Below the pieces are notes generated by a model, which worked only from the letters and a program-made list of their open reading frames with translations, made no database searches and was not told the origin of the DNA. Positions 1 through 9,882 of a DNA stretch of 57,096 nt are shown piece after piece. Origin of the DNA: UBA2336 sp964597075 (GTDB taxonomy: Bacteria > Bacteroidota > Bacteroidia > Cytophagales > Cyclobacteriaceae). Every line of letters starts with the position of its first letter. Position 1 is the first letter of the stretch. A program made the translations under genes and the position numbers. The stretch covers positions 1-57,096 of the forward strand of contig CAZQXC010000005.1 of NCBI GenBank assembly GCA_964597075.1, written 5' to 3'.

Positions 1-1382
1 GCTTTGATTCGCGAAAAGTAAAACCCGGATTTTTGTTTGTGGCCGTTAAAGGCACACAAACAGACGGGCATCAGTTTATTTCAAAAGCGGTGGATTTGGG
101 AGCGAGCGCAATTGTATGTGAAACTTTACCTGAAACCCTATATGAAAAAACAACCTACGTCACAGTTAAAGATAGCGCGAAATCGCTGGGAATTATTGCT
201 GCTAACTTTTTTGGCAACCCGTCACAAAAACTAAAACTGGTTGGAGTTACCGGCACGAACGGTAAAACAACAGTGACAACATTGCTGTATAAACTGTTCG
301 GATCACTGGGTCATCGATGCGGTTTAATCTCCACGGTGGAATACCGCATCGTTGACCAGGTGCTTCCCGCATCGCACACCACGCCCGATCCTGTTCAGCT
401 CAATGAGCTTCTGAAAAGAATGGTGGATAACGGTTGTACCTACGCCTTTATGGAGGTGAGTTCGCATGCTGTCGATCAGGAACGCATCGCAGGATTGCAA
501 TTTGCGGGTGCAATTTTTACCAACATCACGCATGACCATCTTGATTACCATAAAACATTCGAGAACTACATCAAAGCAAAGAAAAAGTTCTTTGACCAAC
601 TGGGAGCCGAGGCATTTGCGCTTGTAAATGCAGATGATAAACGCGGAATGGTGATGCTTCAGAATACAAAAGCAACGAAGTACACCTTTGGTCTGAAGAA
701 ATTAACCGACTTCAAAGGCAAGATGATCAGCAATACCATTGAGGGGTTGGAAATGGAGATGATGAATAAACCCATCTGGTTTAAGCTGATTGGCGATTTC
801 AATGCGTATAATATACTGGCTGTATTTGGGGCAGCTATGTTGTTCGATCAGGACCCGGATCAAACGCTCACCATTCTTTCATCGCTCCAAAGTGCACCAG
901 GTCGATTTGAGCAGATCGTTCCGGGCTCTAAAATTACGGCTATTGTGGACTATGCCCATACTCCGGATGCACTAAAAAATGTATTGGAAACTATTAAGCA
1001 GTTTCGTTCGGGTAATGAGCAGGTGATTACCGTGGTTGGATGTGGAGGAAATCGGGACAAGACCAAGCGCCCGCTTATGGCAAGCATTGCTGTTCGCTTT
1101 AGCGATAAGGTTGTTCTCACTTCGGATAATCCGCGCGATGAAGATGCTATGGAAATTATTCACGAAATGCAAACCGGAATTGGACCGAGTGATGCACGCA
1201 AGACATTGGTGATTGCTGATCGTGAAGAAGCAATAAAAACTGCCTGCATGATGGCGAATGAGAAGGATATCATACTGGTAGCGGGAAAAGGGCATGAAAC
1301 GTATCAGGAGATTAAAGGTGTGAAATACCCTTTTGATGATAGAGAAGTGGTTGAACGCATGTTAAAACTTGTAGCAAACTAA
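1..1382 (+). CDS. murE: UDP-N-acetylmuramoyl-tripeptide synthetase MurE, 5' end cut by window
   Basis: Cytoplasmic ligase that adds the third stem-peptide residue to UDP-MurNAc-L-Ala-D-Glu using ATP. The frame is already open at base 3 and reads DSRKVKPGFLFVAVKG, the usual N-terminal MurE motif, so the true start lies upstream; the TTG at 33 is internal. About 40 residues are probably missing. The ATP loop GVTGTNGKTTVTTLL is at roughly nt 243-287. The motif DNPRDED near nt 1128 is the signature of meso-diaminopimelate-adding enzymes, so a DAP-type peptidoglycan is inferred. It is followed after 8 bp by mraY, in the typical Bacteroidota dcw order. Confidence 0.96.
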   Translation, partial: FDSRKVKPGFLFVAVKGTQTDGHQFISKAVDLGASAIVCETLPETLYEKTTYVTVKDSAKSLGIIAANFFGNPSQKLKLVGVTGTNGKTTVTTLLYKLFGSLGHRCGLISTVEYRIVDQVLPASHTTPDPVQLNELLKRMVDNGCTYAFMEVSSHAVDQERIAGLQFAGAIFTNITHDHLDYHKTFENYIKAKKKFFDQLGAEAFALVNADDKRGMVMLQNTKATKYTFGLKKLTDFKGKMISNTIEGLEMEMMNKPIWFKLIGDFNAYNILAVFGAAMLFDQDPDQTLTILSSLQSAPGRFEQIVPGSKITAIVDYAHTPDALKNVLETIKQFRSGNEQVITVVGCGGNRDKTKRPLMASIAVRFSDKVVLTSDNPRDEDAMEIIHEMQTGIGPSDARKTLVIADREEAIKTACMMANEKDIILVAGKGHETYQEIKGVKYPFDDREVVERMLKLVAN

Positions 1383-1390
1383 CTAAAAGA

Positions 1391-2641
1391 ATGCTGTATT
1401 ATTTATTCGATTATTTGGATAAACAATTCGACCTGATCGGGGCAGGGGTGTTCAAGTACATCTCATTCCGAGCGGGCATGGCTGCGTTCTTCTCATTGCT
1501 GATCACCATTACGCTTGGAAAGTCGTTGATTAACTTACTGCGAAGGAAACAAGTAGGTGAGGATATCCGTGACCTTGGCCTGGAAGGACAAATACAAAAG
1601 AAAGGAACCCCAACCATGGGTGGGCTCATTATCATCGCTGCTATTCTGGTGCCTACATTGTTGTTTGCACGATTGGATAATATCTACGTGATCCTGCTTA
1701 TCGTGGCAACAATCTGGTTAGGATTCATCGGCTTCCTGGATGATTATATTAAAGTTTTTAAAAAGGATAAAGAAGGTCTTGCGGGACGATTCAAGATTGT
1801 CGGCCAGGTGGTGTTAGGTTTAATTGTTGGTCTTACCCTCTACTTCCACGAGGATGTTGTTGTACGTGAGGTTCAGCCTGAGTCATTGGCGAGCATCAGC
1901 ACCCTTATGTTACTGCAAGATCAGGATCAAGTGGAAGAACAGGAACGCTTACTGAAATACAAGGATGTAAAGTCAACCAAGGCAACTATTCCATTTTTGA
2001 AGGATAACGAATTTGATTATAAAAATCTTCTTCCATTTATACCGGATGCATATACATGGATAACGTATGTACTGGTGGTTATAGTAGTGGTTACCGCAGT
2101 ATCGAATGGTGCTAATATTACGGATGGAATAGATGGTTTGGCCGCTGGAACCTCAGGTATTATTGCACTTACACTGGCAATTTTCGCGTACCTCTCGGGT
2201 CGTGTCGATTTCTCCAGCTACCTCAATATTATGTATATCCCCAACCTCAGTGAGCTGGTAATTTTTACCACGGCATTGGTGGGGGCATGCCTCGGTTTCC
2301 TTTGGTACAATGCCTATCCGGCCCAGGTTTTCATGGGTGATACTGGAAGTTTAACGATTGGCGGAGTAATTGCCGTGTTGGCGTTGGCCATACGTAAGGA
2401 GTTACTGATACCGGTGATCTGTGGAATTTTCCTTATTGAAAGTCTTTCGGTTATCATCCAGGTAGCTTACTTCAAGTACACCAAAAGGAAATATGGTGAA
2501 GGCAGAAGAATCTTTTTAATGTCCCCGCTACACCATCATTACCAAAAGAAAAATATGCATGAATCCAAGATTGTAACACGCTTTTGGATTGTAGGAATAT
2601 TATTGGCCATACTAAGCTTAGCTACACTAAAACTACGATGA
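1391..2641 (+). CDS. mraY: Phospho-N-acetylmuramoyl-pentapeptide-transferase MraY
   Basis: Integral membrane enzyme that transfers phospho-MurNAc-pentapeptide to undecaprenyl phosphate, making lipid I. Family motifs are visible: the aspartate pair in FLDDYIKVFKKDKEGL, NGANITDGIDGLAAG, and the histidine cluster SPLHHHYQKK near the C-terminus. At 416 residues it is longer than the roughly 360 of proteobacterial MraY. The extra length is a polar segment of about 60 residues after the fourth hydrophobic stretch (nt 1848-2040), as expected for Bacteroidota. Its TGA overlaps the murD ATG by four bases (ATGA), suggesting translational coupling. Confidence 0.97.
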   Translation: MLYYLFDYLDKQFDLIGAGVFKYISFRAGMAAFFSLLITITLGKSLINLLRRKQVGEDIRDLGLEGQIQKKGTPTMGGLIIIAAILVPTLLFARLDNIYVILLIVATIWLGFIGFLDDYIKVFKKDKEGLAGRFKIVGQVVLGLIVGLTLYFHEDVVVREVQPESLASISTLMLLQDQDQVEEQERLLKYKDVKSTKATIPFLKDNEFDYKNLLPFIPDAYTWITYVLVVIVVVTAVSNGANITDGIDGLAAGTSGIIALTLAIFAYLSGRVDFSSYLNIMYIPNLSELVIFTTALVGACLGFLWYNAYPAQVFMGDTGSLTIGGVIAVLALAIRKELLIPVICGIFLIESLSVIIQVAYFKYTKRKYGEGRRIFLMSPLHHHYQKKNMHESKIVTRFWIVGILLAILSLATLKLR

Positions 2642-3999
2642 GAGTACGAGTAGTCATATTAGGCGCTGGAGAAAGCGGAACAGGAGCAGCCTTGCTGGCA
2701 AAAGCAAAGGGTTACGAAGTTTTTGTGTCTGATAAGGGTGCCATTAAGGATAAATACAAGGACGAATTGGTTCGCCATAAAATTGAATTTGAAGAAGGTA
2801 AGCATACGGAAGAAAAAATATTCAATGCGGCATTGATTGTTAAAAGTCCTGGCATTCCGGAAAAGGCTGAGTTGGTCAAGGCGATAAAAGTAAAGGGAAT
2901 TGAAATTATTGATGAAATCGAATTTGGTTTTCGATTTATTCAGGGTAAGGTTATTGCCATTACCGGTACCAATGGAAAAACTACCACTACGCTTCTTACT
3001 TATCATTTGCTAAAAGCAGCTGGGTTTAGTGTAGCACTAGCCGGTAATGTAGGGGAGAGCCTGGCGAGCAAAGTGGCGCACAGTAAACATGAGTGGTATG
3101 TCGTTGAAATAAGTAGTTTCCAGTTAGACGGTACAAAAAACTTTAAACCAGCTATAGGTATTCTACTCAATATTACACCCGATCACCTTGACCGGTACGA
3201 CAATAAGTTCGAGAATTATATAGCCTCCAAATTCCAGTTGATTCAGAACATGGAAGCTAATGATCATTTTATTTGTTATGGAGATGACCCCGTAATTGCT
3301 TCTGCTATTCAGGCACAAAAACCAACCCCACGTATGGTTAATATAAGCTTAAAAGCAGATGCAAAAACGCAAGTACACTATGATGGTGAAGTAATGCATT
3401 TCGGTTTTGATGAAAACTTTACGGTTACTCAATCTGAAACAACGCTTAAAGGTCCGCATAACCTCATCAACACCATGGCGGCAGTTTCAGCTGCCTATTT
3501 GGCGGGTGCTAAACTGAATGCTATTCGAGAGGGTTTAAAGACATTCAAGAATGCTCCTCATCGGCTGGAACATGTGGGTACAATAAACGGAGTTGATTTT
3601 ATCAATGACTCAAAAGCCACCAATGTCGATTCGGTTGTATATGCACTGGGAAGTTACCATCAATCACTGATTTGGATTGCCGGGGGTATTGATAAGGGTA
3701 ATGACTATAATCTTATTAAAGATCAGGTAAGCAAGAAAGTTAAAGCACTAATTTGTTTGGGTACAGAAAACGAGAAGCTGAAGAATTTCTTTGGAGGCTT
3801 GGTAAAAACTGTTCTTGAGACTCAGAGTGTGTCAGCCTTGGTGAGGCTCGCACTCCGGGAAGCAAAACCTGGTGACGTTGTGTTGCTTTCACCGGCCTGT
3901 GCAAGCTTTGATTTGTTTAAAAATTATGAGGATAGGGGCGACCAGTTTCGAAGGGCAGTACAAGAATTAAAAATGGAAGTCGAAAACCACTTGGTATGA
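2638..3999 (+). CDS. murD: UDP-N-acetylmuramoyl-L-alanine--D-glutamate ligase MurD
   Basis: Cytoplasmic ATP-dependent ligase adding D-glutamate to UDP-MurNAc-L-Ala. The start is the ATG at 2638, which overlaps the mraY stop as ATGA; an in-frame upstream codon at 2584 would add 18 residues with no family resemblance. The protein is then 453 residues, normal for MurD. It opens with the nucleotide-binding motif VVILGAGESGTG, carries the P-loop TGTNGKTTTTLLTYH, and has NDSKATN plus a C-terminal SPACASFD segment typical of Mur ligases. The gene overlaps ftsW by ATGA. Confidence 0.96.
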   Translation: MRVRVVILGAGESGTGAALLAKAKGYEVFVSDKGAIKDKYKDELVRHKIEFEEGKHTEEKIFNAALIVKSPGIPEKAELVKAIKVKGIEIIDEIEFGFRFIQGKVIAITGTNGKTTTTLLTYHLLKAAGFSVALAGNVGESLASKVAHSKHEWYVVEISSFQLDGTKNFKPAIGILLNITPDHLDRYDNKFENYIASKFQLIQNMEANDHFICYGDDPVIASAIQAQKPTPRMVNISLKADAKTQVHYDGEVMHFGFDENFTVTQSETTLKGPHNLINTMAAVSAAYLAGAKLNAIREGLKTFKNAPHRLEHVGTINGVDFINDSKATNVDSVVYALGSYHQSLIWIAGGIDKGNDYNLIKDQVSKKVKALICLGTENEKLKNFFGGLVKTVLETQSVSALVRLALREAKPGDVVLLSPACASFDLFKNYEDRGDQFRRAVQELKMEVENHLV

Positions 4000-5183
4000 T
4001 TAAACTAAAAACATGGGCCGATAATAATTTGCAGGGCGATCGAGTGATCTGGGCTGTTGTATTCTTTTTATCTATAATCAGCATTTTAGTAGTGTATAGC
4101 TCTATTGGTACACTGGCCTATAAACGCGCAATAAGTCCTGAAAAATATTTGCTTACGCATACCATGCATGTTCTCATCGGCTTAACAGCCATGTGGTTTG
4201 CACATCGGGTGGATTACCGGTATTATTCTCGCCTTTCCCGTATTGCTCTTTGGATAAGTGTTCCGCTTTTGATTTATACGTTTACAAATGGCTCCACACT
4301 TAATGAAGCATCGCGTTGGATTCAAATTCCGATTATTGGTTCCTTCCAGCCATCCGATTTTGCCAGTTTGGCGTTGATTGTCAACCTGGCCAGCATGTTA
4401 TCAAAGCGTCAGCAAAACATAGATGATATAAAGGAATCACTTATCCCTATTCTTTTTTGGTGCGGCATCATCTGCGGACTAATTGCATTAACCAACATGT
4501 CGACTGCCGTACTCTTGTTGATGACGTGTATGCTTATCATGTTTATAGGACGAGTACCATCGAAGTATTTGGCTATGCTATTGTTTGTAGGTATTCTCTT
4601 TGGCTCACTGGCATTCAAATTTGGAGTTCGGGGTGGAACGGTTATTAGCCGTGTCACTGATTTTGTTGAATATGTAAAAGGTGAGAAGGAACTTCCCTTT
4701 CAAGCCAAGCATGCCCACATAGCTATTGCAACCGGAGGTGTTGTTGGAAAAGGTCCGGGTAATAGTGACCAACGCAATATACTTCCTCATCCTTATTCAG
4801 ATTTTGTATATGCTATCGTTATTGAAGAATATGGAATTATGGGGGGAGTAGTCGTTCTCATGCTTTATCTCGTACTGCTGCATCGTGGAATGAAGGCAGC
4901 ATATAATAGTGAGCGTGCCTTTGCGGGATTGCTATCGGCAGGACTAAGTTTTGATATCGTATGTCAGGCAATGATTAATATGGGTGTTGTAGTTGGGTTA
5001 GGTCCGATTACAGGTCAGACATTACCGTTGATCAGTATGGGCGGAACCTCCATGGTGTTCACCGGCCTTTCACTGGGGATAATTCTGAGTGTAAGTCGGG
5101 GTGAACGTGATGATGTTTGGGAGCGGAAATCAACAGGAGCGGAGATAAAGGAGAATAAGAATATAGAAGCAAAGGCAGCATAA
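3996..5183 (+). CDS. ftsW: Peptidoglycan glycosyltransferase FtsW (SEDS family)
   Basis: Polytopic inner-membrane protein of the SEDS family that polymerises lipid II at the division septum with a partner class B PBP (FtsI, presumably upstream of the window). About ten hydrophobic segments are visible. Family motifs include the stretch around ASRWIQIPIIGSFQPSDFA and the C-terminal ITGQTLPLISMGGTSM, close to the SEDS consensus for the last helices. The 395-residue length is normal. It starts with ATGA overlap on murD; murG follows after 4 bp. Position between murD and murG favours FtsW over RodA. Confidence 0.94.
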   Translation: MIKLKTWADNNLQGDRVIWAVVFFLSIISILVVYSSIGTLAYKRAISPEKYLLTHTMHVLIGLTAMWFAHRVDYRYYSRLSRIALWISVPLLIYTFTNGSTLNEASRWIQIPIIGSFQPSDFASLALIVNLASMLSKRQQNIDDIKESLIPILFWCGIICGLIALTNMSTAVLLLMTCMLIMFIGRVPSKYLAMLLFVGILFGSLAFKFGVRGGTVISRVTDFVEYVKGEKELPFQAKHAHIAIATGGVVGKGPGNSDQRNILPHPYSDFVYAIVIEEYGIMGGVVVLMLYLVLLHRGMKAAYNSERAFAGLLSAGLSFDIVCQAMINMGVVVGLGPITGQTLPLISMGGTSMVFTGLSLGIILSVSRGERDDVWERKSTGAEIKENKNIEAKAA

Positions 5184-5187
5184 AGAA

Positions 5188-6351
5188 TTGAAAAAGAACC
5201 AACCATATCGATTAATTATCAGCGGAGGCGGAACAGGTGGACATATTTTTCCGGCTGTGGCCATTGCCAATGAGTTTAAAGAACGCCATGCTGATGCAGA
5301 AATACTTTTTGTTGGTGCCCAGGGCCGCATGGAGATGACACGTGTTCCGGAAGCGGGCTACAAGATTATTGGTTTGTGGATAAGTGGTTTACAACGTTCG
5401 TTAAAATTATCAAACCTTCTATTTCCTGTTAAGCTACTGGTGAGTTATATCCGGGCAATGATGATTGTAAGAGAATTCAAACCCCATGCCGTTATCGGCA
5501 CAGGTGGTTATGCCAGCGGTCCGATTATGATGGCGGCTACCCGCTTAGGAATTCCTTCTGTTGTTCAGGAGCAAAATTCATTTGCAGGGCTGGCCAATAA
5601 GCAAGTGGCTAAGCGCGTAAGCAAAGTGTGTGTGGCGTACGATGGCATGGAGAAATATTTTCCGAAGAATAAAATTATACTCACGGGAAACCCGGTACGT
5701 GAGGATATTCTTACTATAACCGGTAAACGAGAACGCGCTTTAAATCAATTTGGATTTAACACGGGTACCAAAACATTATTAATCATCGGTGGAAGTCTTG
5801 GGGCAAGAACCATCAACGAAAGTATTTTAAACGGTATTGAAAAACTGATAGATGCCCGTATTCAAATTATCTGGCAAACAGGCAAGGGGTATTTTGAAGC
5901 CTGTAAGGCAAGTGTTAGTAAATATGATTTAAGAAGAATCAGAGTTTATGATTTTCTTAAGGAGATGGATCTTGCTTATGGAGTTGCCGATGTGGTGATA
6001 TCAAGGGCAGGGGCACTTGCTGTATCAGAGTTATGTATAACCGGTAAGGCTTGTATTCTTGTTCCTTCACCCAATGTTGCCGAAGACCATCAGACAAAAA
6101 ATGCCATGGCGTTAGCAGATCGTCAGGCGGCCGTGGTAGTAACGGATAAAGATGCGGGAAATATGTTGGTGGAAGAAGCATTGAAACTCTTATTCGATGA
6201 GCAACGCACGGATAAATTGAAGTCGAATATTAGCGTAATGGCGAAGCCAAATGCCACACGAGATATTGTAAATGAAATTGAAAAATTGATAGGCGCTGAA
6301 GCTGAACCGGTAAAGAATAACCATCAGCCTATCGCTATGGTAGTGAATTGA
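5188..6351 (+). CDS. murG: UDP-N-acetylglucosamine--lipid I GlcNAc transferase MurG, TTG start
   Basis: Peripheral membrane glycosyltransferase (GT28) converting lipid I to lipid II. The start is a TTG at 5188, giving MKKNQPYRLIISGGGTGGHI; no ATG lies near and the glycine-rich GGGTGGHIFPA motif must sit close to the N-terminus, so a TTG start is well supported. Further motifs are EQNSFAGLANKQ, GGSLGARTINE and SRAGALAVSELC. Length is 387 residues, slightly more than E. coli MurG because of a short polar C-terminal tail. The weak start codon may lower translation relative to neighbours. Confidence 0.95.
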   Translation: MKKNQPYRLIISGGGTGGHIFPAVAIANEFKERHADAEILFVGAQGRMEMTRVPEAGYKIIGLWISGLQRSLKLSNLLFPVKLLVSYIRAMMIVREFKPHAVIGTGGYASGPIMMAATRLGIPSVVQEQNSFAGLANKQVAKRVSKVCVAYDGMEKYFPKNKIILTGNPVREDILTITGKRERALNQFGFNTGTKTLLIIGGSLGARTINESILNGIEKLIDARIQIIWQTGKGYFEACKASVSKYDLRRIRVYDFLKEMDLAYGVADVVISRAGALAVSELCITGKACILVPSPNVAEDHQTKNAMALADRQAAVVVTDKDAGNMLVEEALKLLFDEQRTDKLKSNISVMAKPNATRDIVNEIEKLIGAEAEPVKNNHQPIAMVVN

Positions 6352-6355
6352 TAAC

Positions 6356-7756
6356 ATGAACAGTATAGATAAATATCAAAATATTTTCTTCCTCGGTATC
6401 GGAGGTATCGGTATGAGTGCGCTTGCCCGTTGGTTTATCAAAATGGGATTGCGCGTTTCAGGATACGACCGTACGAGAACAACATTAACGCAACAACTTG
6501 AAGCGGAGGGTATGTTGGTTCATTATACCGATGCTATAAACAATATACCTGCTGCAGTATTGCAGGAGAAGGAGAATACACTCGTTGTATTTACGCCCGC
6601 TATTCCAAATGACCATAAGGAATACAATTACTTGTTACAAGAAGGATACACCATACTGAAGCGCTCCGAAATTCTTGGATTAATTACCAAAAATTATAAA
6701 ACCATAGCCGTTGCCGGCACCCATGGCAAAACCACCACTTCTTCTATGGTGGCACATATTCTTAAATCAGCCAATAGGAATATGGTAGCTTTTCTGGGTG
6801 GCATTACCACAAATTATGAATCAAACCTGGTAATGCATGGTGAAATCGGAGAAGATACCCTTGTGGTGGCGGAGGCAGATGAGTTTGATCGTTCATTCTT
6901 AAGACTTTTTCCGGAGATGGCCATCATCACTTCAGCCGACCCAGACCATCTTGATATTTACGGTAATCATGAAAGTATGATTACTTCATTTAAAGATTTT
7001 GTTAAGCAGATTAACAGTAAAGGAACATTAATTATACATGAATCTATTGCTGAAAAGTTAGCAGGTGAGATGACCACACTAACTAAAATTACTTACAGCA
7101 TGAGCCGGGGGCAATTTTTTGCCGGCAACATTACTGCGCATAGCGGATTTTTTGAATTTGACCTGATGGGTTTCGGCCCTAAGGTTGAACGAATCAGGCT
7201 CGGTGTCCCCGGTTTTCATAATGTAGAAAATGCAGTAGCAGCTTCTATTGCTGCTCAGGCCTGTGGCTTGCGTGTTGCTGAAATTAAAACGGGGTTGGAA
7301 TCATTCCGTGGTGTGAAACGCAGGTTTGAATTTGTATATCGGAATGATAAGGTGATTTTTATTGATGACTACGCGCATCATCCAACAGAGATTGAAGCTT
7401 TTCTGCGATCTGTAAAATCCATGTATCCGCGCAAAAAGCTTACCGTGGTGTTTCAACCTCACCTCTATACCCGTACCCGGGATTTTGCTGAAGGATTTTC
7501 GAAGAGCCTTAGCCTGGCAGACGAATTGTTTTTGATGGACATTTATCCAGCACGTGAACTTCCTATTGCTGGTGTAGATTCTGATATGTTATTGGCTGGT
7601 ATTACCGCTCCGGTGAAAGTTCGTTGTGGTAAAGCAGACTTAATGGAAAAGCTTGAACAGTGTGATGTTGAGATTATAGCAACAGTAGGAGCAGGCGATA
7701 TTGATACGTTTGTACAGCCGATTAAAACTATGTTAGAGAAGCGTTATGAAAATTAA
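6356..7756 (+). CDS. murC: UDP-N-acetylmuramate--L-alanine ligase MurC
   Basis: First Mur ligase, joining L-alanine to UDP-MurNAc in the cytoplasm. The N-terminal Rossmann motif FFLGIGGIGMSALARW, the P-loop GTHGKTTTSSMVAHI, the DEFDRSF motif and the C-terminal VDDYAHHPTEI-type sequence (here IDDYAHHPTEIEAF) are all visible. The 466-residue length matches the family. It starts 4 bp after murG, and its last 11 bases overlap the start of ftsQ, a typical tight arrangement in this cluster. Confidence 0.96.
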   Translation: MNSIDKYQNIFFLGIGGIGMSALARWFIKMGLRVSGYDRTRTTLTQQLEAEGMLVHYTDAINNIPAAVLQEKENTLVVFTPAIPNDHKEYNYLLQEGYTILKRSEILGLITKNYKTIAVAGTHGKTTTSSMVAHILKSANRNMVAFLGGITTNYESNLVMHGEIGEDTLVVAEADEFDRSFLRLFPEMAIITSADPDHLDIYGNHESMITSFKDFVKQINSKGTLIIHESIAEKLAGEMTTLTKITYSMSRGQFFAGNITAHSGFFEFDLMGFGPKVERIRLGVPGFHNVENAVAASIAAQACGLRVAEIKTGLESFRGVKRRFEFVYRNDKVIFIDDYAHHPTEIEAFLRSVKSMYPRKKLTVVFQPHLYTRTRDFAEGFSKSLSLADELFLMDIYPARELPIAGVDSDMLLAGITAPVKVRCGKADLMEKLEQCDVEIIATVGAGDIDTFVQPIKTMLEKRYEN

Positions 7757-8510
7757 GTTCAACATGGGTAAGAAGGTAAAGATTGGCGTGGCGCTGGTGG
7801 TGCTCTTTTTCTTTATTGGATTTAGTGAGCGTCAACAGAGCTCAGTTGCTGTTAAGGATGTTATCATTAAAATTGAGAATATCCGTGAGAATCATTTTGT
7901 TGATGAACAGGATATTGTTCAGCTCATGAAGCTGGATTATGAGAACCTGAAGGGTGCCAATTTGAATCGATTAAACCTGAAGGAAATAGAAAACAGAATT
8001 AAGAACGACAGGTTTATTAAAAGCGCCCAACTCTACAGCGATGTGAAGGGGAATCTTGTGGTGAAAGCAACATTACGCAGACCAGTGGCCCGAATTATCC
8101 GCGTTGACGGACCTGATGTGTATATCGGTGAAGATGGTACCATTATGCCGGTTTCAGAGAAATTCACATCGCGTGTTGTGTTGATAAGTGGGCCATATGT
8201 AAGACAATTTTTATTGGTAGATAATATTTTAAAGCATGACGATGGACAAGAGTTGATGGCTATGCTGCAAACCATTCGTGAGGATGATTTCTGGCGCGCT
8301 CAGGTGGCGCAACTGGATATCGACAATAAAGGAAGAATATTCATTATTCCTCAGGTGGGTAACCAAACCATAGAATTTGGTCATGCCGATAAACTTGATG
8401 CTAAGCTTCGGAAGCTTAAAATGTTTTATAAGGAAATATTACCCCAAATGGGCTGGAATAAATACAAACGAATAAGTCTTGAATTTGAGGGTCAAATAGT
8501 AGCAGAATAG
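7746..8510 (+). CDS. ftsQ: Cell division protein FtsQ/DivIB
   Basis: Bitopic division protein: a short basic cytoplasmic N-terminus, one membrane helix at about residues 12-26 (VALVVLFFFIGFSE), then a POTRA domain (residues about 35-110) and a beta domain. Sequence conservation of FtsQ is low; the call rests on topology, size (254 residues) and its place between murC and ftsA. The POTRA region contains IENRIKNDRFIKSAQLYSD and the phrase RPVARII that are typical of the family. An alternative ATG at 7764 would shorten the N-terminus by six residues. Confidence 0.9.
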   Translation: MKIKFNMGKKVKIGVALVVLFFFIGFSERQQSSVAVKDVIIKIENIRENHFVDEQDIVQLMKLDYENLKGANLNRLNLKEIENRIKNDRFIKSAQLYSDVKGNLVVKATLRRPVARIIRVDGPDVYIGEDGTIMPVSEKFTSRVVLISGPYVRQFLLVDNILKHDDGQELMAMLQTIREDDFWRAQVAQLDIDNKGRIFIIPQVGNQTIEFGHADKLDAKLRKLKMFYKEILPQMGWNKYKRISLEFEGQIVAE

Positions 8511-8512
8511 TA

Positions 8513-8542
8513 ATGACTAAAAGAAACAACCACTATAAATAA
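8513..8542 (+). other. Micro-ORF and leader element before ftsA
   Basis: Between the ftsQ stop and the ftsA ATG (8550) lies a nine-codon ORF (MTKRNNHYK) starting two bases after the ftsQ stop. It contains CAACCACTA at 8527-8535, 14 bases before the ftsA ATG. The same nine bases occur 13 bases before the ftsZ ATG, also inside a micro-ORF. Whether either peptide is made is unknown; the shared leader could equally be a ribosome-recruiting element. Confidence 0.3.
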
Positions 8543-8549
8543 CACAATC

Positions 8550-9857
8550 ATGGAAAATGAAAAAATAATTGTCGGACTGGATATTGGCACAACAAAAATA
8601 TGTGTCATTGTAGGCCGTAAAAATGAGTTTGGTAAACTCGAAGTGCTCGGAATGGGTAAGGCCGAATCGGAAGGTGTAGTGAAAGGTATTGTATTCAATA
8701 TCGATAAAACAGTATACGCTATCGAGAAAGCAATTAAAGAAGCAGGCGATCAGGCAGGTATTGATATTGGTGTGGTGAATGTGGGTATTGCCGGCCAGCA
8801 TATCCGCAGCTTTATCCAGCATGGTGGCATAACCCGATCCGCGAAGGAAGAGGAAATTACCATTGATGATGTAGAACGCCTCACACAGGATATGTACCGG
8901 ATGGTGGTGCCTCCTGGTAGTCAGATCATCCATGTAATGCCACAGGATTATATGGTGGACTATGAAGAAGGAATTAAAGAACCTGTTGGAATGTCGGGTG
9001 TTCGTTTGGAAGCTGATTTCCATATAATCACCGCTCAAACCAACGCCATCAATAATATAAATAAATGTGTGCGGAGGGGAGGGTTGGAAATAGAAGATCT
9101 TATTCTTGAACCGCTTGCTTCGAGCCTTGCGGTATTGAGTGAGGAGGAAAAAGAAGCGGGTGTTTGTTTAATTGATATTGGAGGAGGTACAACAGACATC
9201 GCAATATTTTATGACAACATTATTCGTCATTCTGCAGTAATTCCATTCGGTGGAAATATTGTTACAAATGATATCAAACAAGGTTTAATGGTGCTGCCAC
9301 AACAGGCTGAACAGTTAAAGACTCGTTTCGGAAAAGCTATTTCTGAAGAAGCCAGCCCGAATGAGATTGTTTCTATTCCCGGTATACGCAATCGGTCAGC
9401 AAAGGAGATATCCACTAAAAATCTCGCCAATATTATTCAGGCACGTATGGAAGAGATTATTGAAATGGCGCATGCTGAAATTATCAGCTCTGGCTTTGAA
9501 AATCGTTTGGCAGGGGGTATTGTGATAACCGGTGGTGGCGCACAACTCAGTAACCTGAAGCAATTAGTAGAGTATATGACGGGCATGGATACCCGTATTG
9601 GCTATCCGAATGAGCATCTGGGTAAAAGTAAGATTGAAGCGGTAAAAAGTCCAATGTATGCTACCGCTGTTGGCTTAGTATTGGCAGGCTTTCGTTCACT
9701 TGACGAGCGTGAAGACAATTACAGAAAGGCACGCGAATTAGTTAAAGCTTTACCAAAAGCGAAACACACTGGTCCATCCAGAAATTTCTTTAATGAAATA
9801 CTAACGAAAACAAAAAGTTTACTGATCGATGACCTCGATAGTAAAAATGAATACTAA
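8550..9857 (+). CDS. ftsA: Cell division protein FtsA
   Basis: Actin-family ATPase that tethers FtsZ to the membrane. Residues 7-22 (IVGLDIGTTKICVIVG) are the phosphate-1 motif, LIDIGGGTTDIAIF is phosphate-2, and GGIVITGGGAQLSNL is the adenosine motif. The SHS2/1C insertion follows the first domain (about residues 85-165). Length 435 is slightly above E. coli FtsA. The very end (FNEILTKTKSLLIDDLD) could form the amphipathic membrane-targeting helix. It sits 39 bp after ftsQ and 29 bp before ftsZ, the universal order. Confidence 0.97.
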   Translation: MENEKIIVGLDIGTTKICVIVGRKNEFGKLEVLGMGKAESEGVVKGIVFNIDKTVYAIEKAIKEAGDQAGIDIGVVNVGIAGQHIRSFIQHGGITRSAKEEEITIDDVERLTQDMYRMVVPPGSQIIHVMPQDYMVDYEEGIKEPVGMSGVRLEADFHIITAQTNAINNINKCVRRGGLEIEDLILEPLASSLAVLSEEEKEAGVCLIDIGGGTTDIAIFYDNIIRHSAVIPFGGNIVTNDIKQGLMVLPQQAEQLKTRFGKAISEEASPNEIVSIPGIRNRSAKEISTKNLANIIQARMEEIIEMAHAEIISSGFENRLAGGIVITGGGAQLSNLKQLVEYMTGMDTRIGYPNEHLGKSKIEAVKSPMYATAVGLVLAGFRSLDEREDNYRKARELVKALPKAKHTGPSRNFFNEILTKTKSLLIDDLDSKNEY

Positions 9858-9858
9858 A

Positions 9859-9882
9859 ATGAATCAACCACTAAAACAATAA
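9859..9882 (+). other. Micro-ORF and leader element before ftsZ
   Basis: A seven-codon ORF (MNQPLKQ) starts one base after the ftsA stop and ends five bases before the ftsZ ATG. It holds CAACCACTA at 9865-9873, the same motif and nearly the same spacing as in the ftsA leader. Translation is not demonstrated. Confidence 0.3.

Noticed and set aside
5188..5190. Frameshift or truncation at the start of murG
   Set aside because: The TTG start gives the full, correctly spaced GGGTGGHI motif, so the gene is complete.
8517..9038. 173-codon minus strand frame opposite ftsA
   Set aside because: Antisense to conserved ftsA motifs; no start context or homology.
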